A stretch of 64,000 nt of DNA from Methanospirillum stamsii (GCF_003173335.1 NZ_QGMZ01000010.1:14974-78973), one strand, 5' to 3'; numbered from the stretch's first letter, positions 16,201 to 25,822 are shown. The notes: generated from the letters alone by a model not told the origin. Made by a program: numbers and translations.

Positions 16201-17145
16201 TTAAAAGACTTCTACCCCGTCATCCAATGGTTCATTAAGGCGATGACCGGTGTTTGCATTGATCTCAACAATTTTTTTCCCTTTGATCTGCCAGACAGGG
16301 ATATAAAGTTCGCGCAAATCAAGAGTAAAATTTTCCCGTTCAGGGGAGAGATTCTTCTCCTCGTAAAAGATAGCATCTCCTTTGACCTGTCTCAATTTGA
16401 CTCTTTTTGTCATTGAACTGATAAGATGATTGAGAATATGGTTTTCAGCATCTTCACGTGACAAAGAGGGTTTTGAAATATCACTCCCATCCGGAATCTC
16501 GCGCCGGGTAATTGAGTCGGCATCTATATCGGTAAATGCACTATTGATTGCATTCATTGCGCCTGATCCGGAACAATCAAAGTTTATGTTCTGGTCTTTA
16601 TAAGCTGCGTCACCCCTGCAGGTATAACGAAACTGCCAGTATGGAATGAACCGAAGGGTTACAAGTCCGGGTATTCCGGCCTTTTCTTCAGCTTCGTCAC
16701 GGTGAATGCGAATCGGAAGATGAGGTATCCTGACACCCCCGTCAGGGTCATGCGTCACTCGTTGTTTATACGGAGAATTTTCTTCAGAACCATCCAGTGG
16801 TAGAACAAGTGTCTTTCCAAGCACCTTTGCAAGAACTGCTTCTCCGGCATACAGGGCAAATTCTTCAGGGTACCATACAATGCAATTATCCGAATTTATT
16901 GACGGATTGAAGGTCACCAGAAGTTTTTCACAGATCTCCTCTCCTTGACTTGTACGAATAGTATACTCAGTCTCGGAGTATTTCGCAGCCTCTTCAGGAT
17001 CGTCAGTGCACATCACCAAAAGATTGGTGGGGTTTTTTATAGCAGACATATCCAGGGGCGGAGAGGCATGATGAACGTCAAATCCGGCTGCTTTCAAAAT
17101 ATCTGAAACTGCCTTCGATACTTTTTCCCTGGTTCTCTGCTCCAT
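16201..17145 (-). CDS. Conserved-looking hypothetical protein, 314 residues
   Basis: I do not recognise this protein. It is soluble, acidic and without a signal peptide. The N-terminal third has a nuclease-like flavour: it opens EQRTREKVSKAVSDILKAAGFDV and continues with NPTNLLVMCTDDPEEA, which suggests a helix leading into an alpha/beta fold. The middle has a Cys pair (TCRGDAAY, FDCSGSG). The C-terminus has ELYIPVWQIKGKKIVEINA. The ATG at 17145 is preferred to an upstream TTG at 17166. It is divergent from the NrpR-like gene with a 62-base gap, so shared regulation is possible. Confidence 0.75.
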   Translation of the reverse strand: MEQRTREKVSKAVSDILKAAGFDVHHASPPLDMSAIKNPTNLLVMCTDDPEEAAKYSETEYTIRTSQGEEICEKLLVTFNPSINSDNCIVWYPEEFALYAGEAVLAKVLGKTLVLPLDGSEENSPYKQRVTHDPDGGVRIPHLPIRIHRDEAEEKAGIPGLVTLRFIPYWQFRYTCRGDAAYKDQNINFDCSGSGAMNAINSAFTDIDADSITRREIPDGSDISKPSLSREDAENHILNHLISSMTKRVKLRQVKGDAIFYEEKNLSPERENFTLDLRELYIPVWQIKGKKIVEINANTGHRLNEPLDDGVEVF

Positions 17146-17207
17146 ACTGTATCTATTACCGTCCAAAAAAAGAATATTTTTCTATCTACGGACTCGTACA
17201 ATGAGTC

Positions 17208-17954
17208 ATGAGTGAATTCCTCAGGTTTGTCAGTCACCAGATAGAGGATTTTGCCATGCAGGTCACCTTCAACCCAACAGAAGGAACCGGAACTGTGGTG
17301 TATAATCTCTCTTTGGTGCGTTCATCAGACCTTGAGCATACATTAGCGGTTTTTCGCGCGACTTGTGAGGCAGGAGTATCGCCAAGCGGCCTGATTAAGA
17401 TACTAAAAGAAGGAGAAATAATTGAAGGATTCACCATCCCGAAAGACCAGTGTGGTATTTTAACCCTCTGTAGCACTAATCTTGACGGACTACTCCTCCA
17501 GCGGGGCATTCCTTTTAATCCCATCGGAGGGGGGGTTATCGAGGTTGCCGATAATATTCCCAAACGGTTTACTCACCTGATAAAATATGAATACACAACC
17601 ATCGATCCACTCCAGGTTCTGGTATCACAGGAGATTACATCTGCTCTTCAGGTCATTAAAAACGGAAATGGAAGTCTGCTGGGAAATATCCGTGAATGTC
17701 ACATGGAAGCTGAAGAACAGGTGGAGGAGGTTCTGGAAGAACTCACCGACGGGTACTTTACCGGAATACTTGATCTTGGTCTTCCAAATACCCCATGCCT
17801 CGGAGTGGCAGTAGATCCCCAGTATATGGGGCTTGCAGCACTTGGCGGGACAAACTGGATTGCCGCCCTCAAAGAAGAAGGAATACATGTGACGATGCAG
17901 GCCATGAAAGGGCTTACTGATGTCTCCAACATGCAGTTCATTTCCGAATTGTAA
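17208..17954 (+). CDS. NrpR-type (DUF128) regulatory-domain protein without HTH
   Basis: A 248-residue protein consisting of one NrpR/DUF128 ligand-binding domain. Typical parts are GVSPSGLIKILKEGE, GIPFNPIGGGVIEV and, near the end, LGVAVDPQYMGLAALGGTNWIAALKE. Full-length NrpR has an N-terminal winged helix and usually two such domains, and represses nitrogen genes until 2-oxoglutarate binds. This protein has no DNA-binding region. In some methanosarcinas the repressor is split into two proteins, and this could be the regulatory half; that is inference. Confidence 0.82.
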   Translation: MSEFLRFVSHQIEDFAMQVTFNPTEGTGTVVYNLSLVRSSDLEHTLAVFRATCEAGVSPSGLIKILKEGEIIEGFTIPKDQCGILTLCSTNLDGLLLQRGIPFNPIGGGVIEVADNIPKRFTHLIKYEYTTIDPLQVLVSQEITSALQVIKNGNGSLLGNIRECHMEAEEQVEEVLEELTDGYFTGILDLGLPNTPCLGVAVDPQYMGLAALGGTNWIAALKEEGIHVTMQAMKGLTDVSNMQFISEL

Positions 17955-18006
17955 AAAAACAGAGCGTAGGTAATATTATTAGCATACACAAAAAAGATGA
18001 ACTGAT

Positions 18007-18711
18007 ATGCAGACCATCCCATTAGTCAACCCGGATGTCAGAAAATGTTCGGAACTTCTACCGGTAATGGCAGATCCGAATTGCCTTTGTGAAGGGCCTG
18101 CTTATGAGATGTTTCGTGGTCTTTCCAATAATGAAAATGATAAAGACTGGCTTTTAAGTCACCAGATCCGGTATGACATTACCCGGATACCCGGAAGAAT
18201 CATCTGTGGGGAATGGATAAAAACAAAAGGTCACTATCATCAGCACGCTCCTGACAGTTATGCGTATACAGAAATATACGAAGTCCTTGAAGGAGAAGCA
18301 CTCTACCTTCTCCAAAAACAGGATCTCTCAGATATTATACTGGTCAGGGCACATGCAGGGGATCTGGTCCTTATTCCTCCCGGATATGGGCATGTAACCA
18401 TAAATCCTTCAAAAGAAACCCTTCTCATGGCTAACCTTGTTTCTTCAGCATTTACCAGTGAATATATGCCATTTGAAGAGATGCAGGGGGCCGCATATTA
18501 CCTGTTTGCAGATGGGAAAATTTCAAGAAATCCACGATACCCGGATACCATCCCTCATCTCCGGGAAGTGACGTGCCATGGAAAGAGTTTGCCATTGCCA
18601 TTCCCACAGCAGACCCTGTACTCCTGCATCGGTGATGAAAAATGCCTGGATTTCCTGAATAAACCAGGATCCTATATCGAAGAATATAAAAAACTCTATC
18701 TTTTTACCTGA
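18007..18711 (+). CDS. pgiA: Glucose-6-phosphate isomerase, archaeal cupin type
   Basis: A 234-residue cupin phosphoglucose isomerase interconverting glucose 6-phosphate and fructose 6-phosphate. The metal site is visible: His76 and His78 in KGHYHQH, Glu89 in YTEIYEVLEGE, and His129 in PPGYGHVT. The rest follows the archaeal/Thermococcus enzyme rather than the classical PGI. It is somewhat longer than the roughly 190-residue Pyrococcus enzyme. The 3' end overlaps the convergent nadE by 16 bases. Confidence 0.92.
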   Translation: MQTIPLVNPDVRKCSELLPVMADPNCLCEGPAYEMFRGLSNNENDKDWLLSHQIRYDITRIPGRIICGEWIKTKGHYHQHAPDSYAYTEIYEVLEGEALYLLQKQDLSDIILVRAHAGDLVLIPPGYGHVTINPSKETLLMANLVSSAFTSEYMPFEEMQGAAYYLFADGKISRNPRYPDTIPHLREVTCHGKSLPLPFPQQTLYSCIGDEKCLDFLNKPGSYIEEYKKLYLFT

Positions 18712-19433
18712 GGAACCGCCCTTTGCTTATGACCCGCCCGCTGGATCTTTTCTAATACCTGATGTTCTTCGGGTGTGACCGGTTTCCACCCCCGGTTTTC
18801 AAGATTTACAATTGCCTCATCAATCACTGCATACTTCAGTCCAAGTTCATCCTCATCTGTCTGGTTCTGCCACAGGCCGGCTGAAGGAGTTTTCTCAATC
18901 AATCGGTCAGGAATTCCAAGAACTCTTGCAAGATTCCATACCTCCGTCTTCGTTAAGTGAATGATTGGCTGGACATCTGCTGCATTGTCACCATATTTCG
19001 TGCAATACCCGAGCAGAAATTCGGTATAGTTGGATGTTCCGCATACAAGACGGTTCATCTGGTTGGCATAATAGTAGAGTATTGTCATCCGGGTACGCGC
19101 CATGAGGTTTCCAACCAGATATGAGCTCTCTAAAAATCCGGGCATCTTTCTGTACTGGTCAATGACAGAGGCAATCGGAACGGTGGTCACCTGGATACCA
19201 AGTACTTCACCAAGCATCCTGACATCCTCTTCATCACCTGAAGGAGTCACCCCGGATGGAAGAAAAAATCCCCGGACTAAAGATGCGCCGACCGCTCTTA
19301 CACAAAGAGCAGCAGCAACGCTTGAATCTATACCACCGGAGAGCCCGATAACAAAGCCTGAAGAGTTGCTTTTTTTGGAAATATCCTGAAGCAGACCGAT
19401 GATGGGTGAGAGATCCGAACCGGCAGTGTTCAT
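18696..19433 (-). CDS. nadE: NAD(+) synthetase (NH3-dependent type)
   Basis: A 245-residue NAD synthetase that amidates deamido-NAD using ATP. The ATP pyrophosphatase loop LSGGIDSSVAA begins at residue 31. Further family parts are GTSNYTEFLLGYCTKYGD, HLTKTEVWNLARVLGIP and PSAGLWQNQTDEDELG. No glutaminase domain is present, so ammonia is the direct nitrogen donor. Confidence 0.95.
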   Translation of the reverse strand: MNTAGSDLSPIIGLLQDISKKSNSSGFVIGLSGGIDSSVAAALCVRAVGASLVRGFFLPSGVTPSGDEEDVRMLGEVLGIQVTTVPIASVIDQYRKMPGFLESSYLVGNLMARTRMTILYYYANQMNRLVCGTSNYTEFLLGYCTKYGDNAADVQPIIHLTKTEVWNLARVLGIPDRLIEKTPSAGLWQNQTDEDELGLKYAVIDEAIVNLENRGWKPVTPEEHQVLEKIQRAGHKQRAVPQVKR

Positions 19434-19496
19434 ACTTGTCCATTATCTTGTATTGCGATGGAAAAAAACCTGAGGATAAATAATTGGGAGTATTGA

Positions 19497-20183
19497 CTAT
19501 TGCCCCAGGTCACGAAGCCGGTCACGATACTTCAGTAACGAGAACGGAACTGACGGATGATTGTTTGAAAGTGCTGTTAAAAACCCCCGTACATTCCCGG
19601 ACTCTGGTAAACCGGCCTCATCAAAGGGAAGATTTGTATACCGTGAATATATTGCCAGTTCAGCCATCGGAATCTCACACAATGGAGTAAGACAGATAAC
19701 CGAAGCAGTATCAGTGCTTTTCATAAAAAAAGAAGAATCTCCGGACAAGAGTGAACCCAGTACCTGTGAAGCTTCCTCATCCAGAGTAGCTGACCGGATA
19801 ATCCTGTCTGCTTCACCCCGGATTGCAATCTCCATGAACGATTCAGGCATGCCCCGCTCAACCCTGGTCTGTATCGAAGAAGGCAGAAAAGAAAAATCAT
19901 GATTATAGAGAGAATCTTCTGAATCTGGTTCCAGTATCATCATCTTCATGCCAGGTCTTGATGAAACTACAGAGCCCAGAATATGAAGGAGCGGGATAAA
20001 GCCGGGACCATCATGGATAACGGCGATTACGGATTTTTTTCCAAGGCCTCCCTGCAGCCGGATAGTCCGTTTTACCCTGATTACAATATCTTCAGCCAGA
20101 TGTCGCTCACAGAGATGTTTTCCTGAGTATTGTTGACTGTACACCGATGGTGCCCTGCATGAAAAACAGGGCTCACCAGGCAT
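19497..20183 (-). CDS. Degenerate tRNA 2-thiolation (TtuA/Ncs6/CTU1-like) protein
   Basis: A 228-residue relative of the TtuA/Ncs6 tRNA thiolases. The N-terminal zinc finger is kept (Cys6, Cys9, Cys25, His28), as are RVKRTI, the TLDEEASQVLGSLLSGD region (normally LDDEA with LLRGD) and a PLCEIPMAELAIYSR segment. The PP-loop, normally SGGKDS, is replaced by HDGPGF at residues 57-62, and the catalytic Cys motif region and final CPY are missing. It should not adenylate tRNA in the usual way. The ATG at 20183 has GGGAG at the right distance and leaves a 58-base gap to divergent rio2. Confidence 0.78.
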   Translation of the reverse strand: MPGEPCFSCRAPSVYSQQYSGKHLCERHLAEDIVIRVKRTIRLQGGLGKKSVIAVIHDGPGFIPLLHILGSVVSSRPGMKMMILEPDSEDSLYNHDFSFLPSSIQTRVERGMPESFMEIAIRGEADRIIRSATLDEEASQVLGSLLSGDSSFFMKSTDTASVICLTPLCEIPMAELAIYSRYTNLPFDEAGLPESGNVRGFLTALSNNHPSVPFSLLKYRDRLRDLGQ

Positions 20184-20241
20184 GACCATCTCCCATAATG
20201 CCATTGGGTATAACATACCGGGGCAATAAAACCTTATGTAA

Positions 20242-21102
20242 ATGCACCTCTCCGCCGACCATATCAAAACCCTTCATAAATATGAAATCCGAATTCTCCA
20301 GTCTGTTGAATATCTCATGAACAGGTATTCCTTGGTTCCTGTAGATGAGATAGTAAAAAATTCCCGCCTTTCTTCCGGTGAGGTCGAATTCCGGATAGCA
20401 AAACTCATGGAAAAGGGCATGGTAAAATATGCACAGGTTCCATATCCGGGATATACCCTGGTTTTTAACGGGTATGACACCCTGGCCGTCTCTCACCTGG
20501 TTAAAAAAGGAATAATCAGTTCTCTTGGGAGCTGCATTGGTGAAGGAAAAGAATCACGGGTGTACGAGGCGCTCGGCACAGGTCCGGTGATTTTAAAACT
20601 ACACCGGATTGGGCAGAGATCATTTCAGACCGTGAGAAAAGGAAGAAGTTACCTTCCGGAGAAACAGCACTGCCCCTGGGTTATTGCGTCACATTTTTCT
20701 GCGGAACAGGAATACCTGGCCTTATCATCCCTGCAGAACCATGTGAACATCCCTACTCCCCTTGCCATGAACCGGAATGTTATCGCCATGACCTACATAC
20801 CCGGAGACCGGCTCTCGGAGAGCCCCCTGGAAAATCCAAACGAAGTGCTCGAAGAGATACTCTCACAGGTGCATGCGGCATATAAGCGCGGATACATCCA
20901 CGGAGATCTCTCAGAATACAATGTCATGTATGATGGCAATCAGATCTGGATTATAGACTGGCCTCAGTGGGTCTCTCCAAACCATGAAAACGCTGCGGAA
21001 ATTCTTGACCATGACCTTGAGACCATCACAAAGTTCTTCTTCCGCAGGTACCGGATATCTTCTGATATGGATTGCGTACGGAGTCGTGTAACCGGTTGCT
21101 GA
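20242..21102 (+). CDS. rio2: RIO2-family serine/threonine kinase
   Basis: A 286-residue RIO2 kinase. The N-terminal winged helix (residues 1-85) is followed by the flexible ATP loop GEGKESRVYEA (101-110), Lys119 in VILKLHRIG, the catalytic HGDLSEYN with Asp222, and the metal-binding IIDWPQW with Asp239. RIO2 acts in maturation of the small ribosomal subunit. The end overlaps the next gene by 31 bases, suggesting co-expression. Confidence 0.95.
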   Translation: MHLSADHIKTLHKYEIRILQSVEYLMNRYSLVPVDEIVKNSRLSSGEVEFRIAKLMEKGMVKYAQVPYPGYTLVFNGYDTLAVSHLVKKGIISSLGSCIGEGKESRVYEALGTGPVILKLHRIGQRSFQTVRKGRSYLPEKQHCPWVIASHFSAEQEYLALSSLQNHVNIPTPLAMNRNVIAMTYIPGDRLSESPLENPNEVLEEILSQVHAAYKRGYIHGDLSEYNVMYDGNQIWIIDWPQWVSPNHENAAEILDHDLETITKFFFRRYRISSDMDCVRSRVTGC

Positions 21103-23036
21103 TATTTGGAATAGATCTTATCACCGGTTCTGTCCGGTCCCGGACAGTCCAGCCGAAATATGCTCTGGTGATAGCAAAAGAGGGAAAGATAATTCGTGAG
21201 CTGGCAGTCTCCCTCCATCGACTGATACGGCTTATTCACCGTGACCAGCCTGATATTCTGGCGGTTGATTCAGTACAGGAAATAGCCCCGCATACCCAGG
21301 ACTTGTACCGGTTTCTTGAATTATTACCCTCTAAAACAATGTTTGTCGTGGTTACCGGAGGGGACAGACAAACCGGACTCATCCAGGTTGCTGCACGGTA
21401 TAACATCTCCTTTGACCGGTTTGATCCCTTTGCAGAAGCAAGAGCGATAGCAGAAGTCGCACATCACGGTGCCGGATCCCAGGTTGTCGCATTTGAAAAA
21501 GAGACTGAGATAACTATCACCCGGAACAGGTCTCCGGGAAAAGGCGGATGGAGTCAGAACCGGTATGCACGAAAGATCCATGGTAATGTCCTCAGGTATG
21601 CACGGGAAGTTGAGCATGACCTGCAAAGTTCCGGACTTTCATTCTGGAAAAAAGAGTACAAGGCTTTTGGCGGGGTTTCGCGGGTTAGCTTCCATGTCCG
21701 TGAAAAGAGAGATCTGATCCCGGTCACTTCTTCACGGGGAGGTGACGTCCAGATACGTCTGTCCGGAAAACGACTTGATAGGATCCAGTACAGACCGATA
21801 TCTGCAAGGCCGAAGTATCTTATCGTCGGAATTGATCCAGGAACAACCATCGGGATTGCAGTCCTTGACCTGAACGGAGAACTCATCAAAGTCCACAGCT
21901 CCCGTCAAATGACCATGGGTGATGTCACTGAGTTTCTCTGGTCACTTGGAAAACCTCTCATCATTGCGTCAGATGTTGTGCCCATGCCTTTTTCGGTTGA
22001 AAAAATCCGCCGGGCATTTCAGGCAACCCCCCATACTCCGAAAACAGACATCAGTGTGGAGACAAAATACGAACTTGCCGGAAAATTCGGATATGGCAAT
22101 GACCATGAACGGGACGCCCTGACGGCAGCTATTGAAGCATACCGGTTCTGGAACCACAAATTTACTGGAATCTTAAAACGTGTTCCGTACGGGGTAGACC
22201 TTGAGGAAGTAAAAGCAGGGATTATCAGGGGTCAGTCACTGGAACAGATACTGGCCGGAAAAAGGGATACTGTACGAAGCACTGAAGAGAAAAAACCTGA
22301 AGTCATCCTTGATTCATCAGATGAACGGGTGCGAATCCTGGATGGAAAAGTAAAAGATCTCCGTCTTCTGGTAGCAGACCTTCAAAATGAGATAACATCC
22401 CTGAAACATGAGAACAAAACTCTCTCAAGACGGATTACCGGGCTTAAAACAGAACGGGATAAAGGAATCAATATTGACCCTGCCATCATCAAAAGAGACC
22501 AGATTATAGCAAATCTCAGGCACCGGTTAAAACAGGAAGAGAAAAACAATAAAAAATTACATAAACGTCTGAAAAGGCTCAAAGAAACAACCGACGAGGA
22601 AAGACCACAGGGCACCAGGGTTGTGAAGGTCATTGCAGACCTTTCAAGAGATAATGTCCGTCTCCTCTCTGAACGGGTTGGAATCATAAAGGATGATATC
22701 CTGTATGTAAAAAGTCTTTCAGCATGGGGAAAAGGCATTGTTCATGATCTTGCAAAGGCTGGAGTTGAATCAGTCATCCTGAACGAAAAATCTGCGGAGA
22801 CTTTGAGTAATGAACTAAAAGACATCTTCCTTGAAGAAGGACTTCCTCTTGTCCTGTCACGGGACATGCATATCCAGGTAAAAGGGGATGTTGGAACATG
22901 CGATGAAGAACCATATGCCGATGCCCTTGATTCATGGAATGATGACTACCAGCAGTACCTGAAAGGAAAAAGTGAGATGATGCTCGATGACCTCATGAAG
23001 GAATATATTGCCGAACGGGAGAGGAAGGTGAAATGA
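21072..23036 (+). CDS. DUF460 family protein (predicted RNase H-fold nuclease)
   Basis: A 654-residue archaeal DUF460 protein. Two RNase H/RuvC-like segments are suggested: FGIDLITGSV near residues 11-20 and IVGIDPGTTIGIAVLDLNGE near 251-270, followed by HERDALTAAIEAYRFW near 345-360. A long charged coiled coil spans about 415-515. The C-terminal third is a separate alpha/beta domain. Family function is unproven; the fold suggests nucleic acid binding or cleavage. The start is a TTG at 21072, with TTG at 21096 as an alternative. It sits between rio2 and thiL in one transcription unit. Confidence 0.85.
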   Translation: MRTESCNRLLIFGIDLITGSVRSRTVQPKYALVIAKEGKIIRELAVSLHRLIRLIHRDQPDILAVDSVQEIAPHTQDLYRFLELLPSKTMFVVVTGGDRQTGLIQVAARYNISFDRFDPFAEARAIAEVAHHGAGSQVVAFEKETEITITRNRSPGKGGWSQNRYARKIHGNVLRYAREVEHDLQSSGLSFWKKEYKAFGGVSRVSFHVREKRDLIPVTSSRGGDVQIRLSGKRLDRIQYRPISARPKYLIVGIDPGTTIGIAVLDLNGELIKVHSSRQMTMGDVTEFLWSLGKPLIIASDVVPMPFSVEKIRRAFQATPHTPKTDISVETKYELAGKFGYGNDHERDALTAAIEAYRFWNHKFTGILKRVPYGVDLEEVKAGIIRGQSLEQILAGKRDTVRSTEEKKPEVILDSSDERVRILDGKVKDLRLLVADLQNEITSLKHENKTLSRRITGLKTERDKGINIDPAIIKRDQIIANLRHRLKQEEKNNKKLHKRLKRLKETTDEERPQGTRVVKVIADLSRDNVRLLSERVGIIKDDILYVKSLSAWGKGIVHDLAKAGVESVILNEKSAETLSNELKDIFLEEGLPLVLSRDMHIQVKGDVGTCDEEPYADALDSWNDDYQQYLKGKSEMMLDDLMKEYIAERERKVK

Positions 23037-23900
23037 ATGGATGACCGGACTCTTTTACGTATCATCAGACCGGTCATTGGAACTGACGCATGTAGCGATG
23101 ACTGTGCAATCCTTCCCCTCCCCTGTGGTATCCTGGTAACCTCAACCGATATGCTTCATGAGCGGTCAGACTTTCCCAAAGGTATCACAGACTGGCAGAT
23201 AGGATGGATGTCTGCAGCGGTCACCATCAGTGATATTGCAGCAATGGGCGCAGAACCGGTTCAGCTTGTTCTTGCAATCGGCCTTGATGATGAGGACCGG
23301 CTCAAAGGAATTGTTACAGGAGCATCTGACTGTTGCAATCAGTTTGGTGCAACCTATGCAGGCGGGGACCTCGATGCCCACCATGAACTTACCATCGTCT
23401 CTACCGGTCTTGGGATTATAACCGATGGTCAGCCGGTTCAAAGAAGAGGTGCAAAACCCGAAGAACTCATCTGTGTAACTGGTGTTCTTGGAAGGGCAAT
23501 TCCCGGACTGACTGATAAGAGGTTCTGGAAAGATCTCTGTGAACCACAGCCCCGTGTTGAGGAAGGAATCGCTATTCGAAAGGCCGGAGCCACGGCCATG
23601 ATGGACATCAGTGATGGTCTGGCTCTTTCACTCTATGACATTGCAGAAGAATCCGGGACAGGAATGACCATCACCGGTTCAAGTATCCCTATTCCGGAAG
23701 ATGTCGACCATTCAGAAGCGATGACTGCTGCATTATTCGGCGGTGGAGACTTTGAACTGCTCTTTTGCATTCCCGAAAATTCCTATCAGAGCCTTAACCT
23801 ACCCTGCACCATAATCGGAAGGGTAACAGATGAGCCCGGAGTTATCATGGACGGCAGAATACTGGAGAAAAAAGGGTACCTTCACCACTGGTACGAATAA
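23037..23900 (+). CDS. thiL: Thiamine-monophosphate kinase
   Basis: A 287-residue kinase phosphorylating thiamine monophosphate to the diphosphate cofactor. Recognisable are DDCAILPL near the N-terminus, VTISDIAAMGAEPVQLVLAI, GGDLDAHHELTI, MDISDGLALSLYDIAEESG and FGGGDFELLFCIP. The ATG begins immediately after the preceding stop. The 3' end overlaps the convergent TPR gene by 19 bases. Confidence 0.94.
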   Translation: MDDRTLLRIIRPVIGTDACSDDCAILPLPCGILVTSTDMLHERSDFPKGITDWQIGWMSAAVTISDIAAMGAEPVQLVLAIGLDDEDRLKGIVTGASDCCNQFGATYAGGDLDAHHELTIVSTGLGIITDGQPVQRRGAKPEELICVTGVLGRAIPGLTDKRFWKDLCEPQPRVEEGIAIRKAGATAMMDISDGLALSLYDIAEESGTGMTITGSSIPIPEDVDHSEAMTAALFGGGDFELLFCIPENSYQSLNLPCTIIGRVTDEPGVIMDGRILEKKGYLHHWYE

Positions 23901-25804
23901 CGCCAGTAGTTCCAGTTATTTGAGAAGTATGTCACACCCTGGTACAGGGAATCATATACCCGGGCAATGTAGAGATTTTCTCCAATCTTATCAAAGTAAG
24001 GGAATGCCTCATTGATTCTGCCCATCTTATAGAGTACTTTACCCATTCCGTATTGGGCATCACGATTGTCAGGAGAGAGATTAATAGCCATGGAAAAATC
24101 ATCGTATGCCTTGTCAAGCTGGTCAATCTTCTGGTACGCAGCCCCCCGGTTTACATAAAATACTGACTGATTCGGGTTAATCTCAACAGACTTATTGAAA
24201 GCTTCAATGGCCCCGAAATAATTACCCTGTTGAAACCGTGCAAATCCAAGATTTGTCCATCCCTCAGTGTTTTTCGGATCAACACGGACGACCTCTGAAT
24301 ATGCATTCTCTGCAATACTATATTCCTTGGCAAGATCTGCTGCATATCCTTTTCTCATCCAGGCAATCGTGATATTCGGATTATTAGACAGCATATCATC
24401 ATAATAATGAACCGTCTCAAAACCCTGTTGTAACTCCCGCATTGAGTCTACCAGGTACTTCCAGGCATCATCACTCACCGGATCAAGCTGGAGGGCAGTT
24501 TCAAATGCAGATTTGGCAATTTCATAATCCTTGTTAACCGATGCAACATCACCCAGCACGTACCATGTGTCATAGGAATGAGGAGAAAGCTTCGTTGCCT
24601 TTGTTGCAGACTTCTGGGCATCGTCTTTTTTACCGAGAGCTAGCTGGGCTCGGGCTTTTTGCATCCATGTTGCCGAATCATCAGGGTCAATCCGGGTTGC
24701 ATTATCAAACCGATAGAGAGCTTCCTGGTACCTTCCGGCTTGCATAAGCAGGTACCCCACATTGGTTATCGTTATCGGATCATCAGGTTCTATCTTCAAT
24801 GATTTGTTGAATGCATCAAAGGAAGCATCGAACTTTTTCATATTTGCATACGAGTACCCGAGATTTGCCCAGACATCTGCATTGCTCTGGTTTATCAGGA
24901 GTGCACTCCGGGATACAGCCGCTGATTCATCATATTCTCCAAGAACATTCTGAATCCGTGCGAGTGCAATCAGATAATCAATATTCTTTGGATCGTCTTT
25001 GATGAGCCGGGAGTATATCTCCTTTGATTTCTCATACTTTCCGGTCTTCTCAAGCAAATCTGCTTCAATCACCGCATTTTCAGTATTATCAGGAATTAAG
25101 GTATTGAGCTGACCATAGGCAACAGCTGCCTCATCCAGACGATTAGAAAGCTTGAGCATCTCTCCAAGCCGCTGCCATGAATGCGAATGTGAACGGTTTA
25201 TTTTAAGAGCATTATCATATGCCTTTGCTGCTTCGTTGTACCTGCCGGAGTTAAAGAATAATTCAGCGAGTTTTACATGAAGGGAGAAATCTTTGGGTGA
25301 GAGATTAATTGCGGTTCCATACTCAACAAGAGCCTTATCCTCTTCCTGTAAGGCGGTATATACATCTGCAAGGCCGGAGTGGGCTGCAGAATTGTCCGGA
25401 TCCAATGACACTGCCTTTTTAAAATCTTCAATCGCGAGGGAGTATTGTCCATCCCGTTCATGTATCCTTCCACGTCCAATGAGGGCCGAACTATTCAGCG
25501 GGTCCAGGGTAAGAACCTGATTAAATACACTCAATGCTTCAGAATCAATTGATTCATTAGACAACAAATCTGCGGTTTTCAGCCATAATTCAGGATCTGA
25601 TTCATTGAGCCGAATAGCAGCATCATACAGGGACAATGCCTCCTGTGCACTACCATTTTGGGCTTTTTCATCTGCAAGGTCCGATAAGTTACCAGTGACG
25701 TTTTCAACATCTATTGGCCTGTCTTCAACGCACCCGCATATACATAACATTCCGGTAATGAGAACGATACTCATTACACTATAGGTGATAATTTGCATAA
25801 CCAT
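23882..25804 (-). CDS. TPR-repeat lipoprotein
   Basis: A 640-residue protein with a hydrophobic N-terminus (residues 4-20) and a Cys-rich end of the signal (CICGC, Cys25) that may be a lipid attachment site. Residues about 40-600 contain roughly sixteen consecutive 34-residue tetratricopeptide repeats, with repeated NxAxxYxxxGxxxxAxxxFxxAxxLxPxD patterns. Such a solenoid presents a surface for protein binding outside the membrane. The gene heads a leftward neighbourhood of secreted proteins with PKD domains. Confidence 0.9.
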   Translation of the reverse strand: MVMQIITYSVMSIVLITGMLCICGCVEDRPIDVENVTGNLSDLADEKAQNGSAQEALSLYDAAIRLNESDPELWLKTADLLSNESIDSEALSVFNQVLTLDPLNSSALIGRGRIHERDGQYSLAIEDFKKAVSLDPDNSAAHSGLADVYTALQEEDKALVEYGTAINLSPKDFSLHVKLAELFFNSGRYNEAAKAYDNALKINRSHSHSWQRLGEMLKLSNRLDEAAVAYGQLNTLIPDNTENAVIEADLLEKTGKYEKSKEIYSRLIKDDPKNIDYLIALARIQNVLGEYDESAAVSRSALLINQSNADVWANLGYSYANMKKFDASFDAFNKSLKIEPDDPITITNVGYLLMQAGRYQEALYRFDNATRIDPDDSATWMQKARAQLALGKKDDAQKSATKATKLSPHSYDTWYVLGDVASVNKDYEIAKSAFETALQLDPVSDDAWKYLVDSMRELQQGFETVHYYDDMLSNNPNITIAWMRKGYAADLAKEYSIAENAYSEVVRVDPKNTEGWTNLGFARFQQGNYFGAIEAFNKSVEINPNQSVFYVNRGAAYQKIDQLDKAYDDFSMAINLSPDNRDAQYGMGKVLYKMGRINEAFPYFDKIGENLYIARVYDSLYQGVTYFSNNWNYWRYSYQW

Positions 25805-25822
25805 CAGGGTATAAAAAAAAGA

